This document shows, in pieces, positions 27,120 to 35,441 of a stretch of DNA of 64,000 bases. The stretch is from Roseivivax halotolerans (GTDB lineage Bacteria; Pseudomonadota; Alphaproteobacteria; Rhodobacterales; Rhodobacteraceae). Each line of letters starts with the position of its first letter. Within the stretch, counting starts at the first letter, position 1. Location: positions 1-64,000 of the forward strand of contig NZ_FOXV01000015.1 of assembly GCF_900115815.1 (NCBI RefSeq). Reading direction: 5' to 3'. The translations under genes and the position numbers were made by a program. The notes under the pieces are model-generated. The model saw only the letters and a program-made list of their open reading frames with translations, did no database searches and was not told the origin of the DNA.

Positions 27120-27388
27120 TGGAGAACCCCACCGACATTCCCGGCTATTTCGCGCCGGTGCACCGCGCCCTGATCGATCCGATCCTGCTGGCCGGTGCGC
27201 CACGCACCATCGCCATTGCCAATGGCACCCTGGCGGCCGCCATCGGGCTGGGCTTGCGGCTCTGGCTCGTGGGCCTCGCATTTTGGCTGGTCGGCCACCT
27301 CCTCGCAGTCTGGGCCGCGAAGCGAGACGCACAGATCGCCGAAGTGGCGCGGCGGCATCTCCGTTACCCGTCCTGGTTCGGGGTCTGA
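27119..27388 (+). CDS. TrbD (VirB3-like) inner-membrane protein
   Basis: The 89-residue protein carries the FAPVHRALIDPILLAGAPR segment and a hydrophobic hairpin (IAIANGTLAAAIGLGLRLWLVGLAFWLVGHLLAVW), as in VirB3/TrbD. It associates with the VirB4-type ATPase encoded next. The start ATG overlaps the trbC stop. Confidence 0.9.
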   Translation: MENPTDIPGYFAPVHRALIDPILLAGAPRTIAIANGTLAAAIGLGLRLWLVGLAFWLVGHLLAVWAAKRDAQIAEVARRHLRYPSWFGV

Positions 27389-27392
27389 GCGG

Positions 27393-29873
27393 ATGATGCG
27401 TCTCGCCGAATACCGCTCCAAATCCGCCCTACTGGCCGATTTCCTGCCCTGGGCTGCTTTGATCGCGCCCAGCGTCATCCTGAACAAGGACGGCAGCCTG
27501 CAACGCACAGCGCGGTTTCGGGGGCCGGATCTGGATTCCGCCACACCCGCCGAATTGGTCGCCACCTCGGCCCGGCTGAACAGCGCACTGCGGCGGCTGG
27601 GTTCCGGCTGGGCCGTCTTCGTGGAGGCGCAGCGGATACCGGCGCAGAACTACCCCGCCTCCAAGTTTCCCGATCCTGTCTCCGCCCTCGTCGATGCCGA
27701 ACGGTGCGCGCAATTCGAAGAAGCAGGGGCGCATTTCGAGAGCGCGTATTTCTTGACGTTGGTCTGGATGCCGCCCGCAGACGACGCGAGCCGCGCCGAA
27801 GGCTGGTTGCTGGAGAACGCACCTGATCGCAGCACCAAGCCACAGGATCTTGTCTCCAGCTTTGTCGGCCGCGCCGACCGGCTGATCGATCTGCTCGACG
27901 GGTTCATGCCGGAAATCGCCTGGCTCTCGGACGCCGAGACCCTGACGTACCTGCACTCGACAGTTTCAACGCGGCGACAGCATGTCCGCGTGCCGGAGGT
28001 GCCGATGCATCTCGACGCGGTTCTGGCCGATGACCCGTTGGTGGGTGGGCTGACACCCCGGCTTGGGGCCGCCCATCTCAAGACCCTTGCCATCATCGGG
28101 CTGCCAAGCGCGACCTGGCCCGGGCTGCTCGACGAGTTGAACGGGCAAGGTTTCGCGTATCGCTGGTGCACCCGCGCGATCTGCCTCGACAAAACGGATG
28201 CTGCCCGGGTGTTCACCCGCATCCGCCGCCAGTGGTTCGCCAAGCGCAAGTCGGTGGCCGCGATCCTGAAAGAGGTGATGACCAACGAAGCCTCGACCCT
28301 GCTCGACAGCGACGCGGCCAACAAGGCGGCGGATGCCGACGAGGCGCTGCAGGAACTCGGCGCCGATGTGGCGGGCGCGGCTTACGTCACCGCAACGATT
28401 ACCGTCTGGGACGAGGACGCGGCAGCCGCCGAGGCCAAGCTCAAGGCCGCGGAGAAGATCGTGCAGGGGCGCGATTTCACCTGCATCCCAGAAACATTGA
28501 ACGCGCTCGAGGCCTGGCTCGGCTCCCTGCCCGGCCACCTCTACGCCAATGTCCGTCAGCCACCCATCTCGACGTTGAACCTCGCCCATATGATCCCGAT
28601 CTCGGCGGTCTGGGCGGGGCCGGACCGGAACGACCACCTCGACGGCCCGCCGCTCTTTCATGCCGAGACCGAAGGCACAACGCCGTTCCGGTTTTCCACC
28701 CATGTGGGCGATGTCGGCCATACCCTGATCGTCGGCCCGACCGGGGCGGGCAAATCGGTCCTGCTGGCACTCATGGCGCTGCAATTCCGACGCTATGCCG
28801 GTGCCCAGGTCTTCGCCTTCGACTTCGGCGGCTCGATCCGCTGCGCCACACTCGCCATGGGCGGGGATTGGGAAAACCTTGGCGATACGCTGGCCGACGA
28901 GGAACCAGCGGTGCAGCTGCAGCCACTGGCGCGGATCGACGACGCGGCGGAACGTGCCTGGGCGCAGTACTGGCTCGCGGGAATCCTCGGGCGTGAAGGC
29001 GCGGCGATCGACCCGGCGGCGCGGGACCATCTCTGGTCGGCATTGACCTCGCTGGCCTCGGCCCCGCGCGAGGAGCGTACGCTGACCGGCCTCTCGGTCC
29101 TTCTGCAATCGACCGAGTTGAAGCGCGCGTTGAAACCGTTCTGCCTCGGCGGACTCTTCGGGCGCCTTCTTGATGCCGAGACCGAAGACCTGGGCAGCGC
29201 CGATGTGCTCGCGTTTGAGACCGAGGGACTGATCGGTTCGGCGGCGGCCCCCGCCGTGCTGGCCTATCTCTTCCACCGGATAGAGGCCCGGCTCGACGGG
29301 CGGCCCACCATGATCCTGATCGACGAGGGCTGGCTGGCGCTGGACGACGCCAATTTCGGCGGGCAGCTGCGCGAATGGCTGAAGACGCTGAGAAAGAAGA
29401 ACGCGTCGGTGATCTTCGCCACCCAGTCGCTGGCCGATATCGACGGGTCCCTCATCGCACCCGCCATCATCGAGAGCTGCCCCACAAGGATTTTCCTGCC
29501 CAACGAGCGCGCCTTCGAGCCGCAGATCGCACGCATCTACCGGAATTTCGGGCTGAACGACCGACAAATCGACATCGTCGCCCGCGCAGCACCGAAGCAC
29601 GACTACTACTGCCAGTCGCGGCGGGGCAACCGGCTGTTCTCGCTGGGCCTCGGCGAGGTGGCGCTGGCCTTCACCGCCGCGTCCGCCAAGGCCGACCAGA
29701 CCGCCATCACCGAGTTGCTTACCAGCCATGGCCGGGACGGCTTCGCCGCCGCCTGGCTGCGCCATCGCGGTCTTGATTGGGCCATCGACCTGCTCGGGCC
29801 CGACATCGCACCAGCCGATCCGACATCCCCTCACCCTAACCAAAAGGAGACGGAACATGACCCACAATCCTGA
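27393..29873 (+). CDS. conjugal transfer ATPase TrbE (VirB4-like)
   Basis: The 826-residue protein starts MMRLAEYRSKSALLADFLPWAALIAP, a well-known TrbE N-terminus. It has Walker A VGPTGAGKS near residues 447-455, Walker B MILIDEGWLALDD near 646, and VIFATQSLADID downstream. It is the large energising ATPase of the channel. Either of two adjacent ATG codons (27393, 27396) can start it, 4 bp after trbD. Its end overlaps trbJ by 17 bp. Confidence 0.92.
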   Translation: MMRLAEYRSKSALLADFLPWAALIAPSVILNKDGSLQRTARFRGPDLDSATPAELVATSARLNSALRRLGSGWAVFVEAQRIPAQNYPASKFPDPVSALVDAERCAQFEEAGAHFESAYFLTLVWMPPADDASRAEGWLLENAPDRSTKPQDLVSSFVGRADRLIDLLDGFMPEIAWLSDAETLTYLHSTVSTRRQHVRVPEVPMHLDAVLADDPLVGGLTPRLGAAHLKTLAIIGLPSATWPGLLDELNGQGFAYRWCTRAICLDKTDAARVFTRIRRQWFAKRKSVAAILKEVMTNEASTLLDSDAANKAADADEALQELGADVAGAAYVTATITVWDEDAAAAEAKLKAAEKIVQGRDFTCIPETLNALEAWLGSLPGHLYANVRQPPISTLNLAHMIPISAVWAGPDRNDHLDGPPLFHAETEGTTPFRFSTHVGDVGHTLIVGPTGAGKSVLLALMALQFRRYAGAQVFAFDFGGSIRCATLAMGGDWENLGDTLADEEPAVQLQPLARIDDAAERAWAQYWLAGILGREGAAIDPAARDHLWSALTSLASAPREERTLTGLSVLLQSTELKRALKPFCLGGLFGRLLDAETEDLGSADVLAFETEGLIGSAAAPAVLAYLFHRIEARLDGRPTMILIDEGWLALDDANFGGQLREWLKTLRKKNASVIFATQSLADIDGSLIAPAIIESCPTRIFLPNERAFEPQIARIYRNFGLNDRQIDIVARAAPKHDYYCQSRRGNRLFSLGLGEVALAFTAASAKADQTAITELLTSHGRDGFAAAWLRHRGLDWAIDLLGPDIAPADPTSPHPNQKETEHDPQS

Positions 29874-30639
29874 GCGCCCTGCCCGGCCCCGCAAACTCGC
29901 CGCCGCATTGATGGCCAGCGCCCTCGTCCTAACACCGGTTCTATCGACACCGGCCCAGGCCTTCCTCTTCGGCGGTGGCGGACGGATCGTCTACGACCCG
30001 CGCAACCACGCCGAAAACATCCTCTCGGCTGCCCGCGCGCTAGAGCAGATCAACAACCAGATCGCCCAGATCCAGAACCAGGCGCAGATGCTGATGAACG
30101 ATGCGCTGAACCTCGCTAACCTGCCGCATTCCTCGCTGGCGGAACTGCAGGGCGCCATCGGCGAAACCCAGCGCCTCTTGGCCGATGCCCAAAGCCTCGC
30201 CTTCGACGTCGCCACCATCGAACAGGCCTTCGCGCAGGACTACGGCACTGCCGCAGCCCAAGGTGATTTCGACGCGATGATCGCCGGTGCGCGCGAGCGG
30301 TGGGAAACCTCGGTCGCGGGCTTCGAGGACGCGTTGCGCGTGCAGGCGGGCGTTGTCGGCAATATCGACGGCGCGCGCACCCAGATGAACGCGCTCATCA
30401 GCGAAAGCCAGGGGGCCGTCGGGACCCTGCAGGTGGCCCAAGCCGGGAACCAGCTCCTCGCATTGCAGTCGACGCAGATCGCCGATCTGACCGCAGCCAT
30501 CGCCGCGCAGAACCGCGCCGAAGCGCTCGAAGCCGCCCGAATCGCCTCGGCCGAAGCGCAGGGCCGCGAGAACCTCACCCGGTTCCTCGATTACGGCGGC
30601 GGCTACACGCCCGGCACCGTGCGCTTCTTCGGGGAGTGA
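29857..30639 (+). CDS. TrbJ (VirB5-like) periplasmic protein
   Basis: The 260-residue precursor has a signal peptide (PRKLAAALMASALVLTPVLSTPAQA) and a helical body with IVYDPRNHAENILSAARALEQINNQIAQIQNQAQML, the signature of P-type TrbJ. It is probably a minor pilus or channel component. ATG 29857 follows AAAAGGAGA. Confidence 0.9.
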   Translation: MTHNPERPARPRKLAAALMASALVLTPVLSTPAQAFLFGGGGRIVYDPRNHAENILSAARALEQINNQIAQIQNQAQMLMNDALNLANLPHSSLAELQGAIGETQRLLADAQSLAFDVATIEQAFAQDYGTAAAQGDFDAMIAGARERWETSVAGFEDALRVQAGVVGNIDGARTQMNALISESQGAVGTLQVAQAGNQLLALQSTQIADLTAAIAAQNRAEALEAARIASAEAQGRENLTRFLDYGGGYTPGTVRFFGE

Positions 30640-30643
30640 GCGT

Positions 30644-30913
30644 ATGGCACTCGACACCCCGCGAGCTCTGCGCCTGATCGCCTTCGGTATCGGCGGCCTT
30701 GCCGCCCTCGCAGCCGTGGTCGAACTGACCCGCACGATCCTGCCCACCGACACCGGGCATGTGGTCACGGATGATACCTTGCGCGGCACCCTCGCGCGTT
30801 GCCGTGACCTGACGCCCGAAGACTACGCCACCGACACAGAATGCCGCGCCGCCTGGGAGGCGGCCCGGCAGCGCTTCTTCGATCTGGCTCCAGAGCCGGC
30901 CGGGACGGAGTAA
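30644..30913 (+). CDS. TrbK-alt, putative entry exclusion protein
   Basis: The 89-residue protein has one N-terminal helix (LRLIAFGIGGLAALAAVVELT) and a short periplasmic part with CRDLTPEDYATDTECRAAWEAARQRFF, two cysteines in the TrbK-alt pattern. Such proteins are placed between trbJ and trbL in this operon type and are thought to mediate entry exclusion. The role is by family analogy. Confidence 0.8.
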   Translation: MALDTPRALRLIAFGIGGLAALAAVVELTRTILPTDTGHVVTDDTLRGTLARCRDLTPEDYATDTECRAAWEAARQRFFDLAPEPAGTE

Positions 30914-30917
30914 GGCA

Positions 30918-32204
30918 ATGGGCGGCGTCAGTGTCATCGACCGGTTTCTCGAGGTCTTCGCCTCCTACATTGATTCCGGGTTCGGACTTCTGGGTGGCGA
31001 CGTCGCCTTTCTCGCCACCACGCTGATCGTCATCGACATCACGCTGGCCGCGCTCTTCTGGGCCTGGGGAACGGATGACGACATCATCGCGCGGCTGGTG
31101 AAGAAGACCCTCTTTGTCGGGGTCTTCGCCTATATCATTGGCAACTGGAACACGCTGGCCCGGATCGTTTTCGACAGTTTCGCGGGCCTTGGCCTAGTCG
31201 CTACCGGCGGCACGATCTCCGCCGGTGAACTGCTGCAGCCCGGGCGCATCGCGCAGGTCGGGCTCGAGGCGGGCCAGCCGATCCTTGCCTCCATCGCCGA
31301 ACTCTCCGGGTTCGTCGCCGTCTTCGAGAACTTCATCCAGATCGGGATCCTGTTCTTCGCCTGGCTGGTGGTTCTGCTGTCGTTCTTCATCCTCGCGATC
31401 CAGCTTTTCGTCACCCTGATCGAATTCAAGCTGGCCACGCTGGCGGGCTTCATCCTCGTGCCCTTCGGCCTCTTCAACAAGACCGCCTTCATGGCCGAAC
31501 GCGTGCTGGGCCTCGTCATTTCCTCCGGCGTCAAAGTTCTGGTCCTGGCCGTGATCGTCGGCATCGGGTCGACCATCTTCAGCGAGTTCACCGCCGGGTT
31601 TGCGGGTGAACCCACAATCAACGACGCGATGTCCGTGGTCCTCGGCGCGCTGGCGCTTCTCGCCCTCGGTATCTTCGGCCCCGGCATCGCCAATGGCATT
31701 GTCTCGGGCGGGCCACAGCTTGGCGCAGGCGCCGCGGTCGGCACAGGTATCGCCGTAGGCGGGGCCGCGGTCGCCGGTGTCGCCGGGACTCGGATGGCAC
31801 TTGGCACCGGTGGCGCGGCCTTGCGTGGTGCTAGTGCGGTTGGCAGCGGAACCGCGACCGCTTACCAACTTGGTGCCGCGTCCCGCAGCACAGCGTTGAG
31901 CAAGTCCGTCGGTGGCGTGGCCGCTATCGGCAAGACCGGTGCTGTCGCCGCGTTCAGCCCGCTCCGACGCGCGATCTCGGACGGCGCGCAGTCCGGCGCC
32001 CGCGCGGCCTATGCCGCCACCGGGGGACGGATGGCGGGTGGTGCCCTGCCCTCCCCAGCCAATGACGGCCCGCCCGATTGGGCGCGCCGGATGAAGCGCC
32101 AACAATCCCTTCAACACGGCCTTTCCACCGCGGCCCATGTCGTTCGTTCCGGCGATCATGGCGGCGGCGGCACGGTCGTCAGCCTCTCTGAAAGGTCCTC
32201 CTGA
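30918..32204 (+). CDS. TrbL (VirB6-like) polytopic channel protein
   Basis: The 428-residue protein has at least six hydrophobic helices, with the conserved GDVAFLATTLIVIDITLAALFWAW and EFKLATLAGFILVPFGLFNKTAFMAERVLG regions, then a Gly/Ala-rich tail. It forms part of the inner-membrane pore. It overlaps trbF by 1 bp. Confidence 0.92.
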   Translation: MGGVSVIDRFLEVFASYIDSGFGLLGGDVAFLATTLIVIDITLAALFWAWGTDDDIIARLVKKTLFVGVFAYIIGNWNTLARIVFDSFAGLGLVATGGTISAGELLQPGRIAQVGLEAGQPILASIAELSGFVAVFENFIQIGILFFAWLVVLLSFFILAIQLFVTLIEFKLATLAGFILVPFGLFNKTAFMAERVLGLVISSGVKVLVLAVIVGIGSTIFSEFTAGFAGEPTINDAMSVVLGALALLALGIFGPGIANGIVSGGPQLGAGAAVGTGIAVGGAAVAGVAGTRMALGTGGAALRGASAVGSGTATAYQLGAASRSTALSKSVGGVAAIGKTGAVAAFSPLRRAISDGAQSGARAAYAATGGRMAGGALPSPANDGPPDWARRMKRQQSLQHGLSTAAHVVRSGDHGGGGTVVSLSERSS

Positions 32205-32887
32205 TGTTCCGACGCCCCAGTGTCCGCTATGGCACCACGCCTGAACCCGTCACCCCCTACCAGAAGGCCGCCCAGGTCTGGGACGAGCGCATCGGCTCGG
32301 CCCGCGTCCAAGCCCGCAACTGGCGCCTCATGGCAATGGGCTGCCTTGTCCTGTCCGCCGGGCTCAGCGCGGCACTGGCTTGGCAATCGACGCGCAGCAG
32401 CGTGGTGCCCTACATGGTCGAGGTCGACAATCTCGGTGCGGCCCAAGCCGTCGCCCCGGCGCTGGCAGAGTATCGCCCGACCGACCCGCAGATCGCCTGG
32501 CATCTCGCCCGCTTCGTCGAGCATGTCCGGCAGGTCCCGGCCGATCCGATCGTGCTGCGCCAGAACTGGCTTCGTGCCTACGATTTCGCTACGGATCGCG
32601 GCGCTGTCGCGCTTAATGACCATGCCCGTGTGAACGATCCCTTCGCGCAGGTCGGTGACACGCAGATTTCCGTCGAGGTCTCAAGCGTCATTCGCGCCTC
32701 GGACACGAGCTTCCGCGTCGCCTGGATCGAGCGCCGCTATGAGAATGGCCAACTCGCCGCCACCGAACGCTGGACCGCCATCCTGAGCATTGTGATCCAG
32801 CCACCGCGCGATGCGGAGCGCCTGCGGGCCAACCCGCTCGGCGTCTATGTCCATGCCATCAACTGGTCGAGGGAGAGTGCCCAATGA
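32204..32887 (+). CDS. TrbF (VirB8-like) assembly protein
   Basis: The 227-residue protein has a cytoplasmic start (TPYQKAAQVWDERIGSARVQARNWR), one membrane helix (about 43-63) and a VirB8-like periplasmic domain with VVPYMVEVDNLG, FVEHVRQVPADP and RWTAILSIVIQPP. It nucleates the channel complex. Confidence 0.92.
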   Translation: MFRRPSVRYGTTPEPVTPYQKAAQVWDERIGSARVQARNWRLMAMGCLVLSAGLSAALAWQSTRSSVVPYMVEVDNLGAAQAVAPALAEYRPTDPQIAWHLARFVEHVRQVPADPIVLRQNWLRAYDFATDRGAVALNDHARVNDPFAQVGDTQISVEVSSVIRASDTSFRVAWIERRYENGQLAATERWTAILSIVIQPPRDAERLRANPLGVYVHAINWSRESAQ

Positions 32888-33864
32888 ACCGATTACCCCC
32901 CATCTCCGTCCTTCTCGTCGCGGCCACCGCGCTGACCGCCTGCACTGGACAACGCCCGCCCGAGATCGCCTATGACGACCTGGTCCCGGCCCTCGCTCCG
33001 CCGCCGGCACCGCCCCCGGCAGAAGGACCGCCCCGCCCCGTCCACACGCCGCCAAGCTGGACGCCCTCCCGCGGCGGCGATCCCGAAGCGGACACGCCGG
33101 AGGCGCGCATCATCGCCGCGAATGCCGCCGCCCGGGTCGAACCCCGCCAGCAGGGCTATTACAATGCCATGCAGGTTTTCCCATGGAGCGAAGGCGCGCT
33201 TTACCAGATCTACGCCGCCCCCGGGCAGATCACGAATATCGCGCTCGAACCCGGGGAACGCCTGACCGGCCCCGGCCCGATCGCGGCGGGCGACACCGCG
33301 CGCTGGATCATCGGCGACACCACCAGCGGGTCGGGCCGCACCGAGCGCGTGCATATCCTCGTCAAGCCCACGCGCCCCGACATCGCCACCAATCTCGTCG
33401 TCAACACCGACCGGCGCAGCTACCATATCGAGTTGCGCGCGAATGAAGATGCCTGGATGCCCAGCGTTGCATGGGCCTACCCGGAGGTGCGATCCACGCC
33501 CCGCACCCCGACAATCCGCCGTCCTGCGATCCCGCCAGATGCAGAACGGCACTATCGCTATGGCCTGCAGGGCGACACCCCGCCCTGGCAGCCGATCTCC
33601 GTCTTCGACGACGGGCGCCGTGTCTATGTCGTCTTTCCGCCCGGCATCGCCCAGGGCGAAATGCCCCCGCTCTTCGTGATCGGCGCGGATGGGCGCGGCC
33701 AGATCGTCAATACCCGCGTGCTCAGCAATGTGCTGATCGTGGACCGGCTCTTCGGAGCCGCGGAACTGCGTCTTGGCGAAAGACAACAGCAGGTCGTGCG
33801 GATCGTGCGGACGGACGGCGTCCAGAACCCACCGCGCGCGCCACGACCGGAGGCGGAGCGATGA
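32884..33864 (+). CDS. TrbG (VirB9-like) outer-membrane complex protein
   Basis: The 326-residue precursor has a lipoprotein-type signal (LLVAATALTACTG, Cys near 19), a Pro-rich linker and the VirB9/CagX domain with FPWSEGALYQIYAAPGQITNIAL and VFDDGRRVYVVFPPGI. Together with the TrbI product it forms the outer-membrane core. It overlaps both neighbours by 4 bp. Confidence 0.92.
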   Translation: MNRLPPISVLLVAATALTACTGQRPPEIAYDDLVPALAPPPAPPPAEGPPRPVHTPPSWTPSRGGDPEADTPEARIIAANAAARVEPRQQGYYNAMQVFPWSEGALYQIYAAPGQITNIALEPGERLTGPGPIAAGDTARWIIGDTTSGSGRTERVHILVKPTRPDIATNLVVNTDRRSYHIELRANEDAWMPSVAWAYPEVRSTPRTPTIRRPAIPPDAERHYRYGLQGDTPPWQPISVFDDGRRVYVVFPPGIAQGEMPPLFVIGADGRGQIVNTRVLSNVLIVDRLFGAAELRLGERQQQVVRIVRTDGVQNPPRAPRPEAER

Positions 33865-35060
33865 CACAGAACCCTGACAACCAAGAGCCGCCCCGAAGCG
33901 AGGAAGACATCGCCCAGGAGCTTCGCCTCCAGCCCGATCCGCCCCGTGTCATGCGCCTGTCCCGCCGGGCCATTGCCCTTGCCACCGCAATCGGCGGACT
34001 TGGTCTTGGCGCGATCCTGATCGTGGCTCTGCAGAACAACCGGCAGGAGGGCAACCAGACCGAGCTCTTTTCGACCGAACGCATTCAGGCCGCCGAAGGG
34101 CTGTCCACATTGCCACTGGACTACGCCGATATCCCACGTCTCGGTCCGCCCTTGCCCGGTGAACTGGGTCGCGCCATCCTTGGGGCGCAAGATCGCGGCC
34201 AGCCCGTCCCGGCACCGCCCCTTTCCGGTCCATTGGCCTCCACAGTCGATCCGGAGGAACAACGCCGCCTTCAGGAACTCGACGCTGCCCGGCTGAGCAC
34301 CCTTTTCGCCGAGGCGCAAACCGTGCCGCGCGGCGGCGCACAGCCCACGCCAACGTCTCCCGCGACCGGCGCACTGTTCCCCTCCACCTTGGGCAGCCCG
34401 ACGGCGAACGATCCGATTTCGGGCCGGGAAGCGTTCCTTACCCGTCCTGGAGACACGGAAACCGTGAGTGCACAACGCATCACGGCACCACCCAGCCCCT
34501 ACATCCTGCAGGCCGGAACGGTGATCCCGGCCGCCCTGATCACCGCGCTGCGCTCCGACTTACCCGGCCAGATCTCGGCCCAGGTGACTTCGAATGTCTA
34601 TGACAGCCCCTCCGGTCGATACCTGCTGATCCCGCAAGGGGCACGTCTGCTTGGCGAATACGACAGCCGCATCGCATCCGGCCAAAGCCGCCTGCTTCTG
34701 GTCTGGACGCGCCTTATCCTTCCAGACGGTCGCTCCATTCTGCTCGAGCGTGCCCCCGGAACTGACGGCACAGGCGCGTCTGGCCTGCAGGACAGGGTGA
34801 ACTACCACTGGGGTCGCGTTTTCCTCGCGGCAGGCCTCGCCACGATCCTGAACCTCGGTCTGGGGAACGGCGCAGAGAGCGAGGACGATGTCGCCCAAGC
34901 CATCCGCGAGGCCGCACAGGACACGATCGGCCGGACCGGGGACGAGATCGTCCGGCAGCAGCTCGCCGTCTCGCCGACACTGACCATCCGCCCGGGCTTC
35001 CCCGTCCGCGTCATGGTCACCCGCGATTTGATCCTCGAACCCTTGGGAGAAGTGCGATGA
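33861..35060 (+). CDS. TrbI (VirB10-like) energy-coupling protein
   Basis: The 399-residue protein has a short cytoplasmic part, one membrane helix (about 35-56), a Pro-rich periplasmic region and the VirB10 domain: YILQAGTVIPAALITALRSDLPGQISAQV, LLIPQGARLLGEYDS and PGFPVRVMVTRDLIL. It spans both membranes and senses ATP-driven changes. The ATG forms an ATGA overlap with trbG. Confidence 0.92.
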   Translation: MTQNPDNQEPPRSEEDIAQELRLQPDPPRVMRLSRRAIALATAIGGLGLGAILIVALQNNRQEGNQTELFSTERIQAAEGLSTLPLDYADIPRLGPPLPGELGRAILGAQDRGQPVPAPPLSGPLASTVDPEEQRRLQELDAARLSTLFAEAQTVPRGGAQPTPTSPATGALFPSTLGSPTANDPISGREAFLTRPGDTETVSAQRITAPPSPYILQAGTVIPAALITALRSDLPGQISAQVTSNVYDSPSGRYLLIPQGARLLGEYDSRIASGQSRLLLVWTRLILPDGRSILLERAPGTDGTGASGLQDRVNYHWGRVFLAAGLATILNLGLGNGAESEDDVAQAIREAAQDTIGRTGDEIVRQQLAVSPTLTIRPGFPVRVMVTRDLILEPLGEVR

Positions 35061-35329
35061 CGAAGCTGAAGCTTGGCCCGATCCATGACGACAAGCCGGT
35101 CAAGCTGACCGTGGAGCTTCCCGCCGACGTGCACCGTGATCTCTGCGACTACGCGGCAGTTCTGGGCCAACAGACCGGACAGGACCTTGAGCCTGCCCGC
35201 CTCGTGGGCCCCATGCTGGAACGCTTCATGGCCACGGACCGCGGGTTCGCCGCAGCGCGCAAAACGGGATCGAAGGCGAACCGCAAGAATCCAGACCCGT
35301 CGAAGCCACTAGATACTGATCAGGGCTAA
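35057..35329 (+). CDS. DUF2274 protein at the end of the trb operon
   Basis: The 90-residue cytoplasmic protein begins MTKLKLGPIHDDKPVKLTVELPADVHRDL, the classic start of DUF2274, which nearly always follows trbI in proteobacterial conjugative islands. LPADVHRDL resembles a ribbon-helix-helix start, so DNA binding is possible. It overlaps trbI by 4 bp and marks the end of the operon. Confidence 0.88.
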   Translation: MTKLKLGPIHDDKPVKLTVELPADVHRDLCDYAAVLGQQTGQDLEPARLVGPMLERFMATDRGFAAARKTGSKANRKNPDPSKPLDTDQG

Positions 35330-35441
35330 GCATCTGTGAAATAGTAAGTTTCTTGACAGATCGCATTGCGCACGGATCGCACATCGGTCCGCCCTACCCG
35401 CCTCATGTTGCAAAGGAGTCGATCCGATCCTCCACGAAACA

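Noticed and set aside
27966-29894. 642-codon minus-strand frame opposite trbE
   Set aside because: Antisense to a confident VirB4-like ATPase; composition typical of shadow frames.
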